A DNA stretch of 64,000 bases. Origin: Mycolicibacterium komossense (GTDB lineage Bacteria; Actinomycetota; Actinomycetes; Mycobacteriales; Mycobacteriaceae). The stretch spans positions 62,001-126,000 of the forward strand of contig NZ_JACKTY010000051.1 of the NCBI RefSeq assembly GCF_025822605.1. Direction: 5' to 3'. Position 1 is the first letter of the stretch, and every line of letters starts with the position of its first letter. Shown piece by piece: positions 43,091-52,486 of this stretch. Made by a program: the position numbers and the translations under genes. The notes under the pieces are model-generated. The model had not been told where the DNA came from. It saw only the letters and a program-made list of their open reading frames with translations, and made no database searches.

Positions 43091-44140
43091 ATGACCAGAC
43101 CGATAAGTGATGGGGTCGATGTGACACTGCCGAATCCAGCCGATGCCGGGTCGGGAGAGGCGATGGCCCAACCGATCGGGGAGAAGCCGCCCATCTCCAC
43201 CAATCCCAGCAAGAACTCCAAGGTTCGGCTGGGGGACCGGGTATTCCGCGGGCTGTCCGAGGGTTCGGGCATATTCATCATCGCTCTGATCGCGGCGATC
43301 GCCCTGTTTCTGCTCTGGCGCGCAGTTCCCGCGCTGGCCCGCAACGAGGAGAACTTCTTCCTCTTCGGCGGAAACTGGGTCACCACCGACACCTCGGCGA
43401 TGCACTTCGGCATCTTCGAATTGCTTCAGGTCACGGTGTTCGTCTCGCTGTTCGCGTTGCTGCTCGCGATGCCGGTGGCGCTGGGCATCGCGATCTTCCT
43501 CACGCAGTACTCCCCGCGACGGCTGGCAAGTCCACTGAGCTACATGGTGGACTTGCTGGCCGCCGTGCCGTCGATCATCTACGGCGTGTGGGGCATCTAC
43601 GTGCTGGCGCCGGTGATCAAACCCGTTGCGGTGTGGCTCAACGACACGTTTGGCTGGATTTTCCTGTTCTCCACGGGAAACGCGTCGGTGACCGGCGGCG
43701 GCACGATCTTCACCGCGGGCATCGTGCTCGCGGTGATGATCCTGCCGATCATCACCGCGGTCAGCCGCGAGGTGTTCATCCAAACGCCGCGGGGCCAGAT
43801 CGAAGCGGCGCTCGCCCTGGGCGCCACCCGGTGGGAGGTGGTGCGGACGACCGTGCTGCCGTTCGGTCTGTCCGGCTATATCAGTGGGGCGATGCTCGGC
43901 CTCGGCCGTGCACTCGGTGAGACCATCGCGCTGCTGATCATCCTGCGCGGTACCCAGAAGGCCTTCGGGTGGACCTTGTTCGACGGCGGCTACACCTTCG
44001 CCAGCAAGATCGCCTCCGCCGCCTCGGAGTTCAACGACGAATACAAGGCGGGCGCCTACATCGCGGCCGGCCTGGTCCTGTTCATCCTCACATTCGTGGT
44101 GAACTCGCTGGCCCGTGCCGCAGTCAGCCGGAAAGGGTAG
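43091..44140 (+). CDS. pstC: Phosphate ABC permease PstC
   Basis: 349 residues from ATG 43091. Six or more membrane helices after a long polar N-terminus; the coupling loop ALALGATRWEVVRTTVLPFG is the EAA motif. Pairs with PstA to form the membrane channel for inorganic phosphate. Three bases precede pstA. Confidence 0.95.
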   Translation: MTRPISDGVDVTLPNPADAGSGEAMAQPIGEKPPISTNPSKNSKVRLGDRVFRGLSEGSGIFIIALIAAIALFLLWRAVPALARNEENFFLFGGNWVTTDTSAMHFGIFELLQVTVFVSLFALLLAMPVALGIAIFLTQYSPRRLASPLSYMVDLLAAVPSIIYGVWGIYVLAPVIKPVAVWLNDTFGWIFLFSTGNASVTGGGTIFTAGIVLAVMILPIITAVSREVFIQTPRGQIEAALALGATRWEVVRTTVLPFGLSGYISGAMLGLGRALGETIALLIILRGTQKAFGWTLFDGGYTFASKIASAASEFNDEYKAGAYIAAGLVLFILTFVVNSLARAAVSRKG

Positions 44141-44143
44141 ACG

Positions 44144-45058
44144 ATGACCTCGACGCTCGACAAGCCGGTCAAAGCGCTCACCTTCCAGGGTGTCAGCACC
44201 CGGCGCAAAATGACGAACAACCTTGCCACCGTACTGGTTTCACTCTCGGTTCTGGTGGCGATCGTGCCGCTGATCTGGGTGCTTTACACCGTCATCTCCA
44301 AAGGCATCGGGGTGGTGCTCGATTCCACCTGGTGGATGAACTCGCAGTCAGGCATGACGGCGTTCGCACCTGGCGGCGGTGTCTACCACGCGCTGGTCGG
44401 CACCCTGTTGCAAGGCCTGGTGTGCGCGATCATCTCGATCCCGATCGGTGTCTTCGTCGGTATCTACCTGGTCGAATACGGCGGCGGTACCCGCCTGGGC
44501 AAGGTCACCACCTTCATGGTCGACATCCTCACCGGTGTGCCGTCGATCGTCGCGGCGTTGTTCATCTACGCACTGTGGGTGGCGACGCTCGGGTTCCAAC
44601 GGTCCGGCTTCGCGGTATCGCTGGCCCTGGTGCTGCTGATGATCCCGGTGATCGTCCGCTCCACTGAGGAAATGCTGCGCATCGTCCCGATGGACCTGCG
44701 CGAGGCCAGCTACGCACTGGGCGTGCCCAAGTGGAAAACCATTGCCAAGATTGTGATTCCGACTGCGTTGTCGGGCATCGTCACCGGCATCATGCTGGCG
44801 CTGGCGCGGGTGATGGGCGAGACGGCTCCCCTGCTGATCTTGGTCGGGTACTCCCAGGCGATCAACTTCGATATGTTCGGCGGCTTCATGGGGTCGCTGC
44901 CCGGCATGATGTACGACCAGACCTCCGCGGGTGCCGGCGCCAACCCGGTCCCAACCGACCGCCTCTGGGGCGCCGCGCTGACCCTGGTGGTGCTGATCGC
45001 GGTCCTCAACATCGGGGCCCGGTTCGTCGCGAAATTCTTTGCCCCGAAAAAGATTTAG
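44144..45058 (+). CDS. pstA: Phosphate ABC permease PstA
   Basis: 304 residues from ATG. Transmembrane segments at about residues 30-50, 85-110, 120-150 and onwards, with coupling loop YALGVPKWKTIAKIVIPTALSG. The position after pstC and the paired motif mark it as PstA. Confidence 0.95.
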   Translation: MTSTLDKPVKALTFQGVSTRRKMTNNLATVLVSLSVLVAIVPLIWVLYTVISKGIGVVLDSTWWMNSQSGMTAFAPGGGVYHALVGTLLQGLVCAIISIPIGVFVGIYLVEYGGGTRLGKVTTFMVDILTGVPSIVAALFIYALWVATLGFQRSGFAVSLALVLLMIPVIVRSTEEMLRIVPMDLREASYALGVPKWKTIAKIVIPTALSGIVTGIMLALARVMGETAPLLILVGYSQAINFDMFGGFMGSLPGMMYDQTSAGAGANPVPTDRLWGAALTLVVLIAVLNIGARFVAKFFAPKKI

Positions 45059-45075
45059 GCTAAGGAGCTCTCACC

Positions 45076-45852
45076 ATGGCTAAGCGCCTGGACCTCAAAG
45101 ACGTCAACATCTACTACGGCTCCTTCCATGCGGTGTCCGACGTGTCGTTGGCGGTGCCGCCGCGCAGCGTGACCGCCTTCATCGGCCCGTCCGGCTGCGG
45201 TAAGTCGACCGTGCTGCGCACGCTCAACCGGATGCACGAAGTCATCCCCGGTGCCAGGGTCGAGGGTTCGGTGCTGCTCGACGGCGACGACATCTACGGC
45301 TCCGGCGTCGACCCGGTGGGTGTCCGCAAGACCATCGGCATGGTGTTCCAGCGGCCGAACCCGTTTCCCACCATGTCAATTCGCGACAACGTGGTGGCCG
45401 GGCTGAAGCTGCAGGGGGTGCGTAACCGCAAGTCGCTCGACGAGACGGCAGAGCGCTCACTCAAGGGCGCCAACCTGTGGAACGAGGTCAAGGACCGCCT
45501 CGACAAGCCCGGCGGCGGGCTGTCCGGCGGTCAGCAGCAGCGGCTGTGCATCGCCCGCGCGATCGCGGTGCAGCCCGATGTGCTGCTGATGGACGAGCCC
45601 TGCTCGGCACTCGACCCCATTTCGACGTTGGCGATCGAGGATCTGATCTCGGAGCTCAAGCAGGATTTCACCATCGTCATCGTCACGCACAACATGCAAC
45701 AGGCGGCCCGCGTCAGCGACCAGACCGCGTTCTTCAACCTCGAGGCCACCGGCAAACCCGGCAAGCTGATCGAGGTGGACAACACCGAGACGATCTTCTC
45801 CAACCCCAGCCAAAAGGCCACCGAGGACTACATTTCCGGCCGCTTCGGCTGA
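45076..45852 (+). CDS. pstB: Phosphate ABC transporter ATPase PstB (PhoT)
   Basis: 258 residues. Walker A GPSGCGKST, signature LSGGQQQRL, Walker B VLLMDEPCSALDP and switch His in VTHNMQQA. Length and the YYGSFHAV N-terminus are standard for PstB. The operon ends at the strong palindromic terminator at 45870. Confidence 0.97.
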   Translation: MAKRLDLKDVNIYYGSFHAVSDVSLAVPPRSVTAFIGPSGCGKSTVLRTLNRMHEVIPGARVEGSVLLDGDDIYGSGVDPVGVRKTIGMVFQRPNPFPTMSIRDNVVAGLKLQGVRNRKSLDETAERSLKGANLWNEVKDRLDKPGGGLSGGQQQRLCIARAIAVQPDVLLMDEPCSALDPISTLAIEDLISELKQDFTIVIVTHNMQQAARVSDQTAFFNLEATGKPGKLIEVDNTETIFSNPSQKATEDYISGRFG

Positions 45853-45869
45853 GCCGGCCACAGGCAAAC

Positions 45870-45901
45870 AAAAAAGCCCCGCACGCGTGCGGGGCTTTTT
45901 T
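45870..45901. terminator. Bidirectional Rho-independent terminator, pstB/phoU
   Basis: A perfect 32-bp palindrome: six A, GCCCCGCACG, its complement, and six T, lying between the convergent stops of pstB and phoU. It works from both strands and is the only classical intrinsic terminator seen in the window. Confidence 0.95.
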
Positions 45902-45917
45902 GGTAGCTGACGGGGGA

Positions 45918-46589
45918 CTATCTGGCGCTGTAGATATCGTCTTCGCTCGTCGGCAGTTCGCCGGTGGTCTGGAAGATGACCCGGCGGGCGATCTCAACGG
46001 CGTGGTCGGCAAAGCGCTCGTAGAACCGGCCCAGCAATGTCACGTCGACGGCCGCAGCCACCCCGTGCTTCCATTCACGGTCCATCAGCACTGTGAACAG
46101 GTGCTGATGCAGGTCGTCCATCGCATCGTCTTCTTCGCGGATGCGGGCGGCCTTCTCCGGATCCCCGGACAGCAGCACCTCTTGCGCGCTGTTGCCCAAT
46201 TCCACTGCGACACGGCCCATTTCGGCGAAGTAGCCGTTGACTTCTTCGGGCAGCGCGTGCTGCGGATGGCGACGGCGGGCGATCTTGGCCACATGCAGTG
46301 CCAAAGCCCCCATCCGGTCGATGTCGGCGACGATCTGGATGGAGCTGACGATCGAGCGCAGGTCACCGGCAACGGGTGCCTGCAGCGCGAGCAGAACGAA
46401 CGCGTTCTCCTCGGCCTGGGTGCTCATCGCATTGATCTGCTCGTGGTCGGTGATGACCTGTTCGGCCAGCACCAGATCAGCTTGCAGCAGAGCCTGGGTG
46501 GCGCGTTCCATTGCCAACCCTGCCATGCCGCACATCTCGCCGAGCTTGGCGGATAACGCCGATAATTGCTCGTGGTAGGCGGTACGCAT
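45918..46589 (-). CDS. phoU: Phosphate uptake regulator PhoU (PhoY)
   Basis: 223 residues. Two PhoU repeats with HAVEIARRV and DRMGALALHVAKIARRR-type metal-binding helices. It links PstSCAB to SenX3-RegX3 signalling and keeps the Pho regulon repressed in high phosphate. Its upstream region carries a candidate Pho box at 46635-46652. Corresponds to phoY2 by context. Confidence 0.95.
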   Translation of the reverse strand: MRTAYHEQLSALSAKLGEMCGMAGLAMERATQALLQADLVLAEQVITDHEQINAMSTQAEENAFVLLALQAPVAGDLRSIVSSIQIVADIDRMGALALHVAKIARRRHPQHALPEEVNGYFAEMGRVAVELGNSAQEVLLSGDPEKAARIREEDDAMDDLHQHLFTVLMDREWKHGVAAAVDVTLLGRFYERFADHAVEIARRVIFQTTGELPTSEDDIYSAR

Positions 46590-46634
46590 GGACCAAGACT
46601 ACGTTGGCAACCCTGCGAACGTCACGGCGTGGCG

Positions 46635-46652
46635 GGTGAACGAACGATGAAT
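46635..46652 (-). promoter_or_regulatory. Candidate Pho box upstream of phoU
   Basis: On the minus strand ATTCATC and GTTCACC are separated by GTTC, matching the GTTCAYC-N4-GTTCAYC pattern with one mismatch. It ends 46 bp before the phoU ATG. Same orientation relative to the gene as the pstS box. Confidence 0.5.
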
Positions 46653-46661
46653 GCCGCCCGG

Positions 46662-48758
46662 CTATTCGCAGGTGGTGTCAGCGGCGTTGGTGACCGTGAG
46701 GTCCTCCGGGAGCTCGGTGGGCTCGCTGGTGGCGCCGTGCGAAATACGCACGCTGACCGCGGATCCACTCGGTGGGGGCGCGTTGACCGTGTCGAAGTCG
46801 GGGCCGAGTACCACTTTCACGACATCGCCCATCCCACTGACCCGTTCGATCTGCGGACTGCCGAACGCGGCGGCGACGGTGGCGGCCGCCTGCTCGTTGC
46901 CGGCCGAGAACATCACCGTGGTCGCCGGGACTTCCTTCGGATAGTCGTCGGGGGCGTCGACGTTGAAGCCCTGCTCCTGCAGGCCGGTGCTGACGGTGGT
47001 GCCCAGCCCGGTCTGGCCGGTGGAATTGGATACGTGCACAGTCACATCCGCGGGCGCGGTCGTCACGGCGTTGACCAGTTCGGTGGCCGCGGTCCCCCGC
47101 GGGGGTGCTGCCGGCGACGGCGTCCCGGTCGAACCGCCCGAGGTGAGGCTGTTCTTGACCGGCGCGGTAGTGGCGTTCATATCGTTCTCGCCGGGCAGCG
47201 GATCATCGTTGATGATCGCGTCGAACAACGCGCGGATTCCGTCGGTGCGGGGTTCCTCGTTGCCGGAGCTGTCGGTGATCCCGGTCGTCGGCACAGTCAC
47301 GAAGGTGATCCGGCCAGCGGACACTCCCTGTAGCGACTGACCCAGGTCGACGAGGTCCTTGGTCCCGATGTTGTCCACATAGGTGTCGTTGATGAACATG
47401 TTGACGACGTTGTTGAGCTTCGAGAGCGAGAAGAACGTCTCCTTGGAGATCAAGGACCGCAGCAGCGACGACAGGAACAGCTGCTGGCGTTTGATACGCC
47501 CGTAGTCGCCGTTGAACTCGGTGGTGACCTGGCGGGCCCGCACGTAGTTCAGCGCGGTGTGGCCGTCGATCGTCTGTCGTCCCGCGTTGGCCAGGACGGT
47601 GCCGAGTTCGTAGTCCTCCAACGGGGTGGTGCTGCACACCTCCACGCCGCCGAGGGCGTCGACCATCGTCGCAAAGCCGGCGAAGTCGACGGCCATGAAC
47701 CGGTTGATGGACAGGCCGGATATCTTCTGAATGACCTTGACCAGGCACTTCGGGCCGCCGAACGCGTAGGCGGAGTTCAGCTTCGTCTCGGTGAACACTT
47801 CATCGGGGCCGTAGGACTGGGTGTCCTCGTCGTAGAGCGGTCCGTACTTCCCGGTGACCGGATCCCACGCCTCACACTTCATCGGCGTGATCGCAAGGTC
47901 GCGTGGGAACGAGACGGCAACCACCCGTTTGCGGTCGGCCGGGATGTTCACCAGCATCACGGTGTCCGAGCGGGCGCCGCCGGCGTCCTCGGTATCGCCC
48001 GCCCCCATGTCGCTGTTCGCGCCGATGCGGCTGTCGACACCGACGATCAGGAAGTTCTCGTCGCCGAACTGGGCGTTGGGGTCGACGATGTCTCGCGAGT
48101 TCAGATCCAGGGCGGCGACGTTCTTGAGGTTGTTGTTCTTCTGCGAGGTCCATTTCCAGGCGCCCCCGGTCAGGACGAGCGCGACGATCGCGATCAGTGC
48201 CACGACCGAGCGGCCCGCGAACATCAGCGCGCGACGGCGCTTCGGGTGCCCCGGCGGAGGAGTGTCCGACGCGTCGTCGGTGTCACCGATGCGTGCGGGC
48301 AGTGCCAGGTCGATGACCGCGGGCAACAGGGTGGTCTCTTCGACCCCGCGACGGCGGGCCAACTCGGCCAGGTCGGGGATCTCGGAGGCGTACGCCGACG
48401 GCGTCGGGATGGTCGGCGGATCGGCGGCGTCGCCGGCGAGTCCGGCGGCGTCGTCGGGCCAGTCCCGGGCCGGTGCCGCTTCGGACTCCTGTGTGGCGCG
48501 CTGCAGGCTCTCGGGAATGTCGCCGGTGATCTTCGCGATCAGGTCGGCGACGGTGATACCGCCGGTGTGCTGACCGGAAGGGGCAGCCGGGCGCTCAGGT
48601 GCGGATTCGGCAGCCGGAGAAAAACTCGGTGAGGTTTTTAGTCGCTCCCACGGCGCGGCGGCTGGTTCGGGCCGGCCGGGTTTGGTAAGCCACTGGTTGA
48701 CACCGTCGGGTTGTGGCTCGCGGTGGTGGCCAGGAGTGGCGTTATCGCCGTCACTCAT
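46662..48758 (-). CDS. LytR-CpsA-Psr (LCP) cell-wall ligase
   Basis: 698 residues from ATG 48758. Long polar N-terminus, one helix near residues 175-200 (SVVALIAIVALVLTGG), then the LCP domain (NFLIVGVDSRIG, RSDTVMLVNIPADRKRVVAVSFPRD, TKLNSAYAFGGPKCLV) and a LytR_C domain at the C-terminus (VTVHVSNSTGQTGLG). LCP enzymes attach arabinogalactan to peptidoglycan. Rv0822c is the positional match. Confidence 0.95.
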   Translation of the reverse strand: MSDGDNATPGHHREPQPDGVNQWLTKPGRPEPAAAPWERLKTSPSFSPAAESAPERPAAPSGQHTGGITVADLIAKITGDIPESLQRATQESEAAPARDWPDDAAGLAGDAADPPTIPTPSAYASEIPDLAELARRRGVEETTLLPAVIDLALPARIGDTDDASDTPPPGHPKRRRALMFAGRSVVALIAIVALVLTGGAWKWTSQKNNNLKNVAALDLNSRDIVDPNAQFGDENFLIVGVDSRIGANSDMGAGDTEDAGGARSDTVMLVNIPADRKRVVAVSFPRDLAITPMKCEAWDPVTGKYGPLYDEDTQSYGPDEVFTETKLNSAYAFGGPKCLVKVIQKISGLSINRFMAVDFAGFATMVDALGGVEVCSTTPLEDYELGTVLANAGRQTIDGHTALNYVRARQVTTEFNGDYGRIKRQQLFLSSLLRSLISKETFFSLSKLNNVVNMFINDTYVDNIGTKDLVDLGQSLQGVSAGRITFVTVPTTGITDSSGNEEPRTDGIRALFDAIINDDPLPGENDMNATTAPVKNSLTSGGSTGTPSPAAPPRGTAATELVNAVTTAPADVTVHVSNSTGQTGLGTTVSTGLQEQGFNVDAPDDYPKEVPATTVMFSAGNEQAAATVAAAFGSPQIERVSGMGDVVKVVLGPDFDTVNAPPPSGSAVSVRISHGATSEPTELPEDLTVTNAADTTCE

Positions 48759-48953
48759 GTCCTGATCCAGCCTCCGACTCTGACGGGTTGTCGCGCGCTC
48801 TAACTGGGCCGACGCGCGTCATTGCGCGTGCACCGCACTGTGCTGCCTATGTCTTTAGCAGGACTGACCACTGCTGCGCCACCGGAGCGACGCCAAACAG
48901 ATCAATATCGTACTGAGACAACCTGAGAAGCCTGGTGTCGAGACCATCTCGAT

Positions 48954-50114
48954 TCAGCCGCCGGAATGCATAGCGTCCGCACCCGAGGGCACTGTGCAGT
49001 CGTCGGGATCGGCGAGCCAGCCCTCCGGCAGCGAGACCGAGGACGGTGACCCTTGGCGCCCGCGCGGGCCAGCGGCGGCCGGCGGGAAGGGGACGTCCGG
49101 GTCGAGGCCGTTCAGGAGCCGGTCGAGCTCGTCGAGTGTCTTGACCAGGGCCAGAGCCCGGCGCAGGTCCGATCCCACCGGGAAGCCGTGCAGGTACCAC
49201 GCGACATGTTTGCGGATATCGCGCATGCCTTTGTCCTCGCCGAAGTGCGCGGCAAGCAGTACTCCGTGCCGACGGATGATGTCAGCGACTTCACCCAGGG
49301 TGGGCGGTACTGGTGAGGGGGTGCCGTTGAACGCGGCCGAGAGCTCGGCGAACAGCCACGGGCGGCCCAGGCAGCCGCGGCCGATGACCACCCCGTCGCA
49401 GCCGGTGGTGGCCATCATCGCCAGCGCGTCGCTGGCGTCGAAGATGTCCCCGTTGCCGAGTACCGGAATCGTTGTGACATGCGCTTTGAGCTGGGCGATC
49501 TGCTCCCAGTCGGCCGCGCCGGAATAGCGCTGGGCAGCTGTTCTGGCATGCAGCGCGACCGCCGCCGCACCCTCTTGCTCAGCGATCCGGCCCGCGTCGA
49601 GGTGAGTGTGGTGGGCATCGTCGATACCGACCCGGAACTTCACGGTGACCGGAATATCGGTGCCCTCGGTCGCGCGGACGGCGGCAGCGACGATCTGCCC
49701 GAACAGTCGACGCTTGTAGGGCAGTGCCGCGCCGCCGCCGCGCCGGGTTACCTTCGGCACCGGGCAGCCGAAGTTCATGTCGATGTGATCGGCGAGGTCG
49801 TCGTCGACGATCATCTTCGCCGCCGCGTAGGTGGTGTCGGGGTCGACGGTGTACAGCTGCAGCGAACGTGGTGACTCCTGCGGCGCGAACGTCGTCATGT
49901 GCATCGTGGATTCATGACGCTCGACGAGAGCGCGGGCGGTCACCATCTCGCAGACATAGAGGCCGCTGACGGTTCCGACGCGTTCCTGCTCGAGTTCCCG
50001 GCACAGAATCCGGAATGCGACATTTGTCACACCGGCCATCGGGGCCAGGACGACGGGGCTGGGCAGCGCGAACGGCCCGATCTGTAGTGCTGCAGCAGAT
50101 CGGGCCGGCGACAA
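48954..50114 (-). CDS. dusB: tRNA-dihydrouridine synthase DusB
   Basis: 386 residues from TTG 50114. FMN-binding TIM barrel: VLAPMAGVTN, IDMNFGCPVPKVTRRGGGAAL with the catalytic Cys, and NGDIFDASDALAMM with VIGRGCLGRPWLF. The last 55 residues (Ser/Pro/Gly rich) extend past the usual core. It reduces uridines in tRNA D-loops. Rv0823c is the homologue, beside desA1. Confidence 0.93.
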   Translation of the reverse strand: MSPARSAAALQIGPFALPSPVVLAPMAGVTNVAFRILCRELEQERVGTVSGLYVCEMVTARALVERHESTMHMTTFAPQESPRSLQLYTVDPDTTYAAAKMIVDDDLADHIDMNFGCPVPKVTRRGGGAALPYKRRLFGQIVAAAVRATEGTDIPVTVKFRVGIDDAHHTHLDAGRIAEQEGAAAVALHARTAAQRYSGAADWEQIAQLKAHVTTIPVLGNGDIFDASDALAMMATTGCDGVVIGRGCLGRPWLFAELSAAFNGTPSPVPPTLGEVADIIRRHGVLLAAHFGEDKGMRDIRKHVAWYLHGFPVGSDLRRALALVKTLDELDRLLNGLDPDVPFPPAAAGPRGRQGSPSSVSLPEGWLADPDDCTVPSGADAMHSGG

Positions 50115-50128
50115 CTCGGTTGCGTGAA

Positions 50129-51130
50129 TCAGGAAGCCGCCGATGTCGCGAGGAGGTTCTTCATCGCCTTCTTCTCCGCCATCTTCTTCTCCCGCTCCAG
50201 GCGCCGTTCCTTGGCGACCTCGAACTTGACGCAGGTTTCCTCAAGCTCCTCGACCAGCTTGCCGAGGTCGTCGCGCAGCTCGGCGGCCTCGCCGGTGAAG
50301 TCTTCGCGCTCGAAGATGCGCCATTTCTTGAGGATCGGCATCACCACGTCGTCGAGGTGGATGCGCGGATCGTAGACGCCGCCGACGGCGATGATCACTG
50401 CCTTGCGGCGGAAATCGGGGACCGTGTACCCGGGCATCTTGAAGTTGCGCAGCACCCGGTGCAGCGACTTCATTGCCTGGTTGGGTGCGATATCCAGGCC
50501 GGCGCCCGATACGTCCCGATAGAAGATCATGTGCAGGTTCTCGTCGGCGGACACTCGTGCCAGCAGCTGGTCGGCGATCGGCTCGTTGCACGCCTTGCCG
50601 GTGTTGCGGTGCGAGACGCGGGTGGCGAGTTCCTGGAACGACACGTACATGACGGAGTCGAAGAGGCTTTCCGCGAACATGTCGCCCTGCTGGTTCTGGC
50701 CGGGGCTGAAACCGCGGGTGACCTGCTCGAGCCGTAGCACCTCCAGCTCGACGGGATCGATGGCCCGGGTGACGACGAGGTAGTCGCGCAGCGCGATTCC
50801 GTGCCGATTCTCTTCGGCGGTCCACCGGTTCACCCAGAAGCCCCACGGGTCGTCCATGGAGAAGTTCATCGCGATCTCGCGGTGATACGAGGGCAGGTTG
50901 TCCTCGGTCAGGAGGTTCTGCACCATTGCCGTCTGCGCGACCTCGGATAGCTTGGACTGTTCGGGATCCCAGTCCTGGCCGCCGAGAGCGTAGAAGTTCT
51001 TGCCGTCTGACCATGGGATGTAGTCATGCGGGTTCCAGTCCTTACGCATCTGCATATGACGGTTGATGTTTTGCTCGACAACCGGCGATAGTTCGCGCAA
51101 AAGCTGCAGATCGGTCAGGTCTTTCGACAT
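50129..51130 (-). CDS. desA1: Acyl-ACP desaturase DesA1
   Basis: 333 residues from ATG 51130; the longer frame to 51196 runs into the promoter. The two di-iron motifs of soluble acyl-ACP desaturases are seen as TAEENRHG and SADENLHM. In mycobacteria DesA1 feeds unsaturated acyl chains to mycolic acid synthesis and is essential. Fifteen bases separate it from dusB. Confidence 0.95.
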   Translation of the reverse strand: MSKDLTDLQLLRELSPVVEQNINRHMQMRKDWNPHDYIPWSDGKNFYALGGQDWDPEQSKLSEVAQTAMVQNLLTEDNLPSYHREIAMNFSMDDPWGFWVNRWTAEENRHGIALRDYLVVTRAIDPVELEVLRLEQVTRGFSPGQNQQGDMFAESLFDSVMYVSFQELATRVSHRNTGKACNEPIADQLLARVSADENLHMIFYRDVSGAGLDIAPNQAMKSLHRVLRNFKMPGYTVPDFRRKAVIIAVGGVYDPRIHLDDVVMPILKKWRIFEREDFTGEAAELRDDLGKLVEELEETCVKFEVAKERRLEREKKMAEKKAMKNLLATSAAS

Positions 51131-51141
51131 GGCCCCTCCAG

Positions 51142-51179
51142 ATATCTGTGTCCGTTGGTTGCAGTCAATATATCTGTGT
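51142..51179 (-). promoter_or_regulatory. Direct repeat in the desA1 promoter region
   Basis: ATATCTGTGT occurs at 51142-51151 and again at 51170-51179 (plus-strand reading), 28 bp apart, just upstream of desA1. Similar spacing to a two-site operator. MadR is a known regulator of desA1 in mycobacteria, but I cannot confirm that this is its site. Confidence 0.4.
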
Positions 51180-51328
51180 ACCCCGGTACCATTCAAGTTG
51201 CCCCACTCGGCATGTCGGTGAGTGGTGCGGACCGGTGATATGGCAGGTAATATCCGTCCGTCGGGTCGTCCTCTTATACCTGATAATCATGGATATTCTC
51301 TGAACTTTTACTGGGAGGTCGGTCAGAC

Positions 51329-51793
51329 GTGAAGAAACTCGTCGTGCTCGGCGCTAGCGCGGTTGGTGCCGCCGGCGCGTCGATTGCTCTGTTCGGCACC
51401 GGTATCGCATCTGCTGACAGTTATGCGGGGCAGAGCTACTCCGACGCGTCCTCGGCCGCCGGCAATGCCGGGCAGACCGTGGAGATCGCTTCCCGCGTCG
51501 GCACGCTGCCCGATGACCAGTGCACGGTGAGCCGGTCGCAGACTGCGCCGTTCCTGCAGTCGGATTTCGTCACCCACACCTCCGGGACCGTCCAGTTCTA
51601 CCTGAACTGCACCGGCGCCTACGCGACGGCGACGCAGGCGGGGGCTTCCCTGGCCAGCCCAGAGGGTCGCGCCGCGAAGTCCGCCGCCGACGAGGCTGCC
51701 GCTGAGGCCGCCGCGCAGCAGAATGAATCCGATGAGCTGCTGGTCGCCGGCGATGCGCCCGGCGCCACCACACCCGACGTCGCGACGGGTTAG
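51329..51793 (+). CDS. Small secreted protein, Ala-rich C-terminus
   Basis: 154 residues from GTG with a Sec signal peptide (MKKLVVLGASAVGAAGASIALFGTGIASA). Mature protein has two Cys (DDQCTVSR, LNCTGAY) likely in a disulfide, followed by an Ala/Glu-rich helix. GGGAGGT precedes the start and TGATAAT-like -10 elements lie upstream. Function unknown; it resembles secreted proteins common in mycobacteria. Confidence 0.75.
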   Translation: MKKLVVLGASAVGAAGASIALFGTGIASADSYAGQSYSDASSAAGNAGQTVEIASRVGTLPDDQCTVSRSQTAPFLQSDFVTHTSGTVQFYLNCTGAYATATQAGASLASPEGRAAKSAADEAAAEAAAQQNESDELLVAGDAPGATTPDVATG

Positions 51794-51823
51794 TCCGAAA
51801 CTCTGCACTGTTGAGCCGGGTCG

Positions 51824-52444
51824 TCAGGGAATGGCGGCCCGGCTCAACAGCATGTCTACGCAGTAGTCGATGAACTGGTCGCGCGTCGCGGCGAGCCGTC
51901 CGCCGAGGTAGGCGGTGAACAGGGCGGTCAACGCCCCGAGCAGGCTGGTCGCCGCCATGTGCTGGGTGACCGGATCGGTGATCTCGGTGATGGTCGGCAG
52001 CGTGCGCTGCAGCAGGTCGATGAAGTTCGGCATCCATTCCGCGCCCGAGCGGGTCAGGACGGGCTCCACTTCGGGGGCCAGCAGCAGGACCCGGCCGCGG
52101 ACCGGATCGTCGACCATGAGTGCGACGAACCCTTCCACCGCCTCGCGCGCGGTCGTCGCCGACATCAGCGTGGCCATCGCCCGCTGGCAGACGTCGTCGT
52201 AGGCTGCGCGAACGAATTCGTCTCTGTCGGTGAAACTTTCGTAGAAATAACGTTCGGTCAGGTTGGCTTGCCTGCAGACCGCGCGGACGGTGAGGGCAGG
52301 ACCACCGGCGCTGCCGAGAAGCTGGACGCCGGCATCGATGAGATCGCCCCGACGACGTGCCTGGCGATCCTCGAGCGGAACACCCGACCAGCGGCCTCGG
52401 CGTTGACCGGACGTCACATCACTCCTAGACTCAATTGTTGACAA
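51824..52444 (-). CDS. TetR-family transcriptional regulator
   Basis: 206 residues with the N-terminal TetR helix-turn-helix: DLIDAGVQLLG, then LTVRAVCRQANLTERYFYESFTDRDEFV. The C-terminal ligand domain is not assignable. Divergent from the MpaB-like gene with about 40 bp between, containing TTGTTGACAA palindromic sequence, so it probably regulates that gene. Confidence 0.9.
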   Translation of the reverse strand: MSTIESRSDVTSGQRRGRWSGVPLEDRQARRRGDLIDAGVQLLGSAGGPALTVRAVCRQANLTERYFYESFTDRDEFVRAAYDDVCQRAMATLMSATTAREAVEGFVALMVDDPVRGRVLLLAPEVEPVLTRSGAEWMPNFIDLLQRTLPTITEITDPVTQHMAATSLLGALTALFTAYLGGRLAATRDQFIDYCVDMLLSRAAIP

Positions 52445-52486
52445 CGTATGTAGTCATTCGTAGTTTACCGATAGGACAGTGCACCG

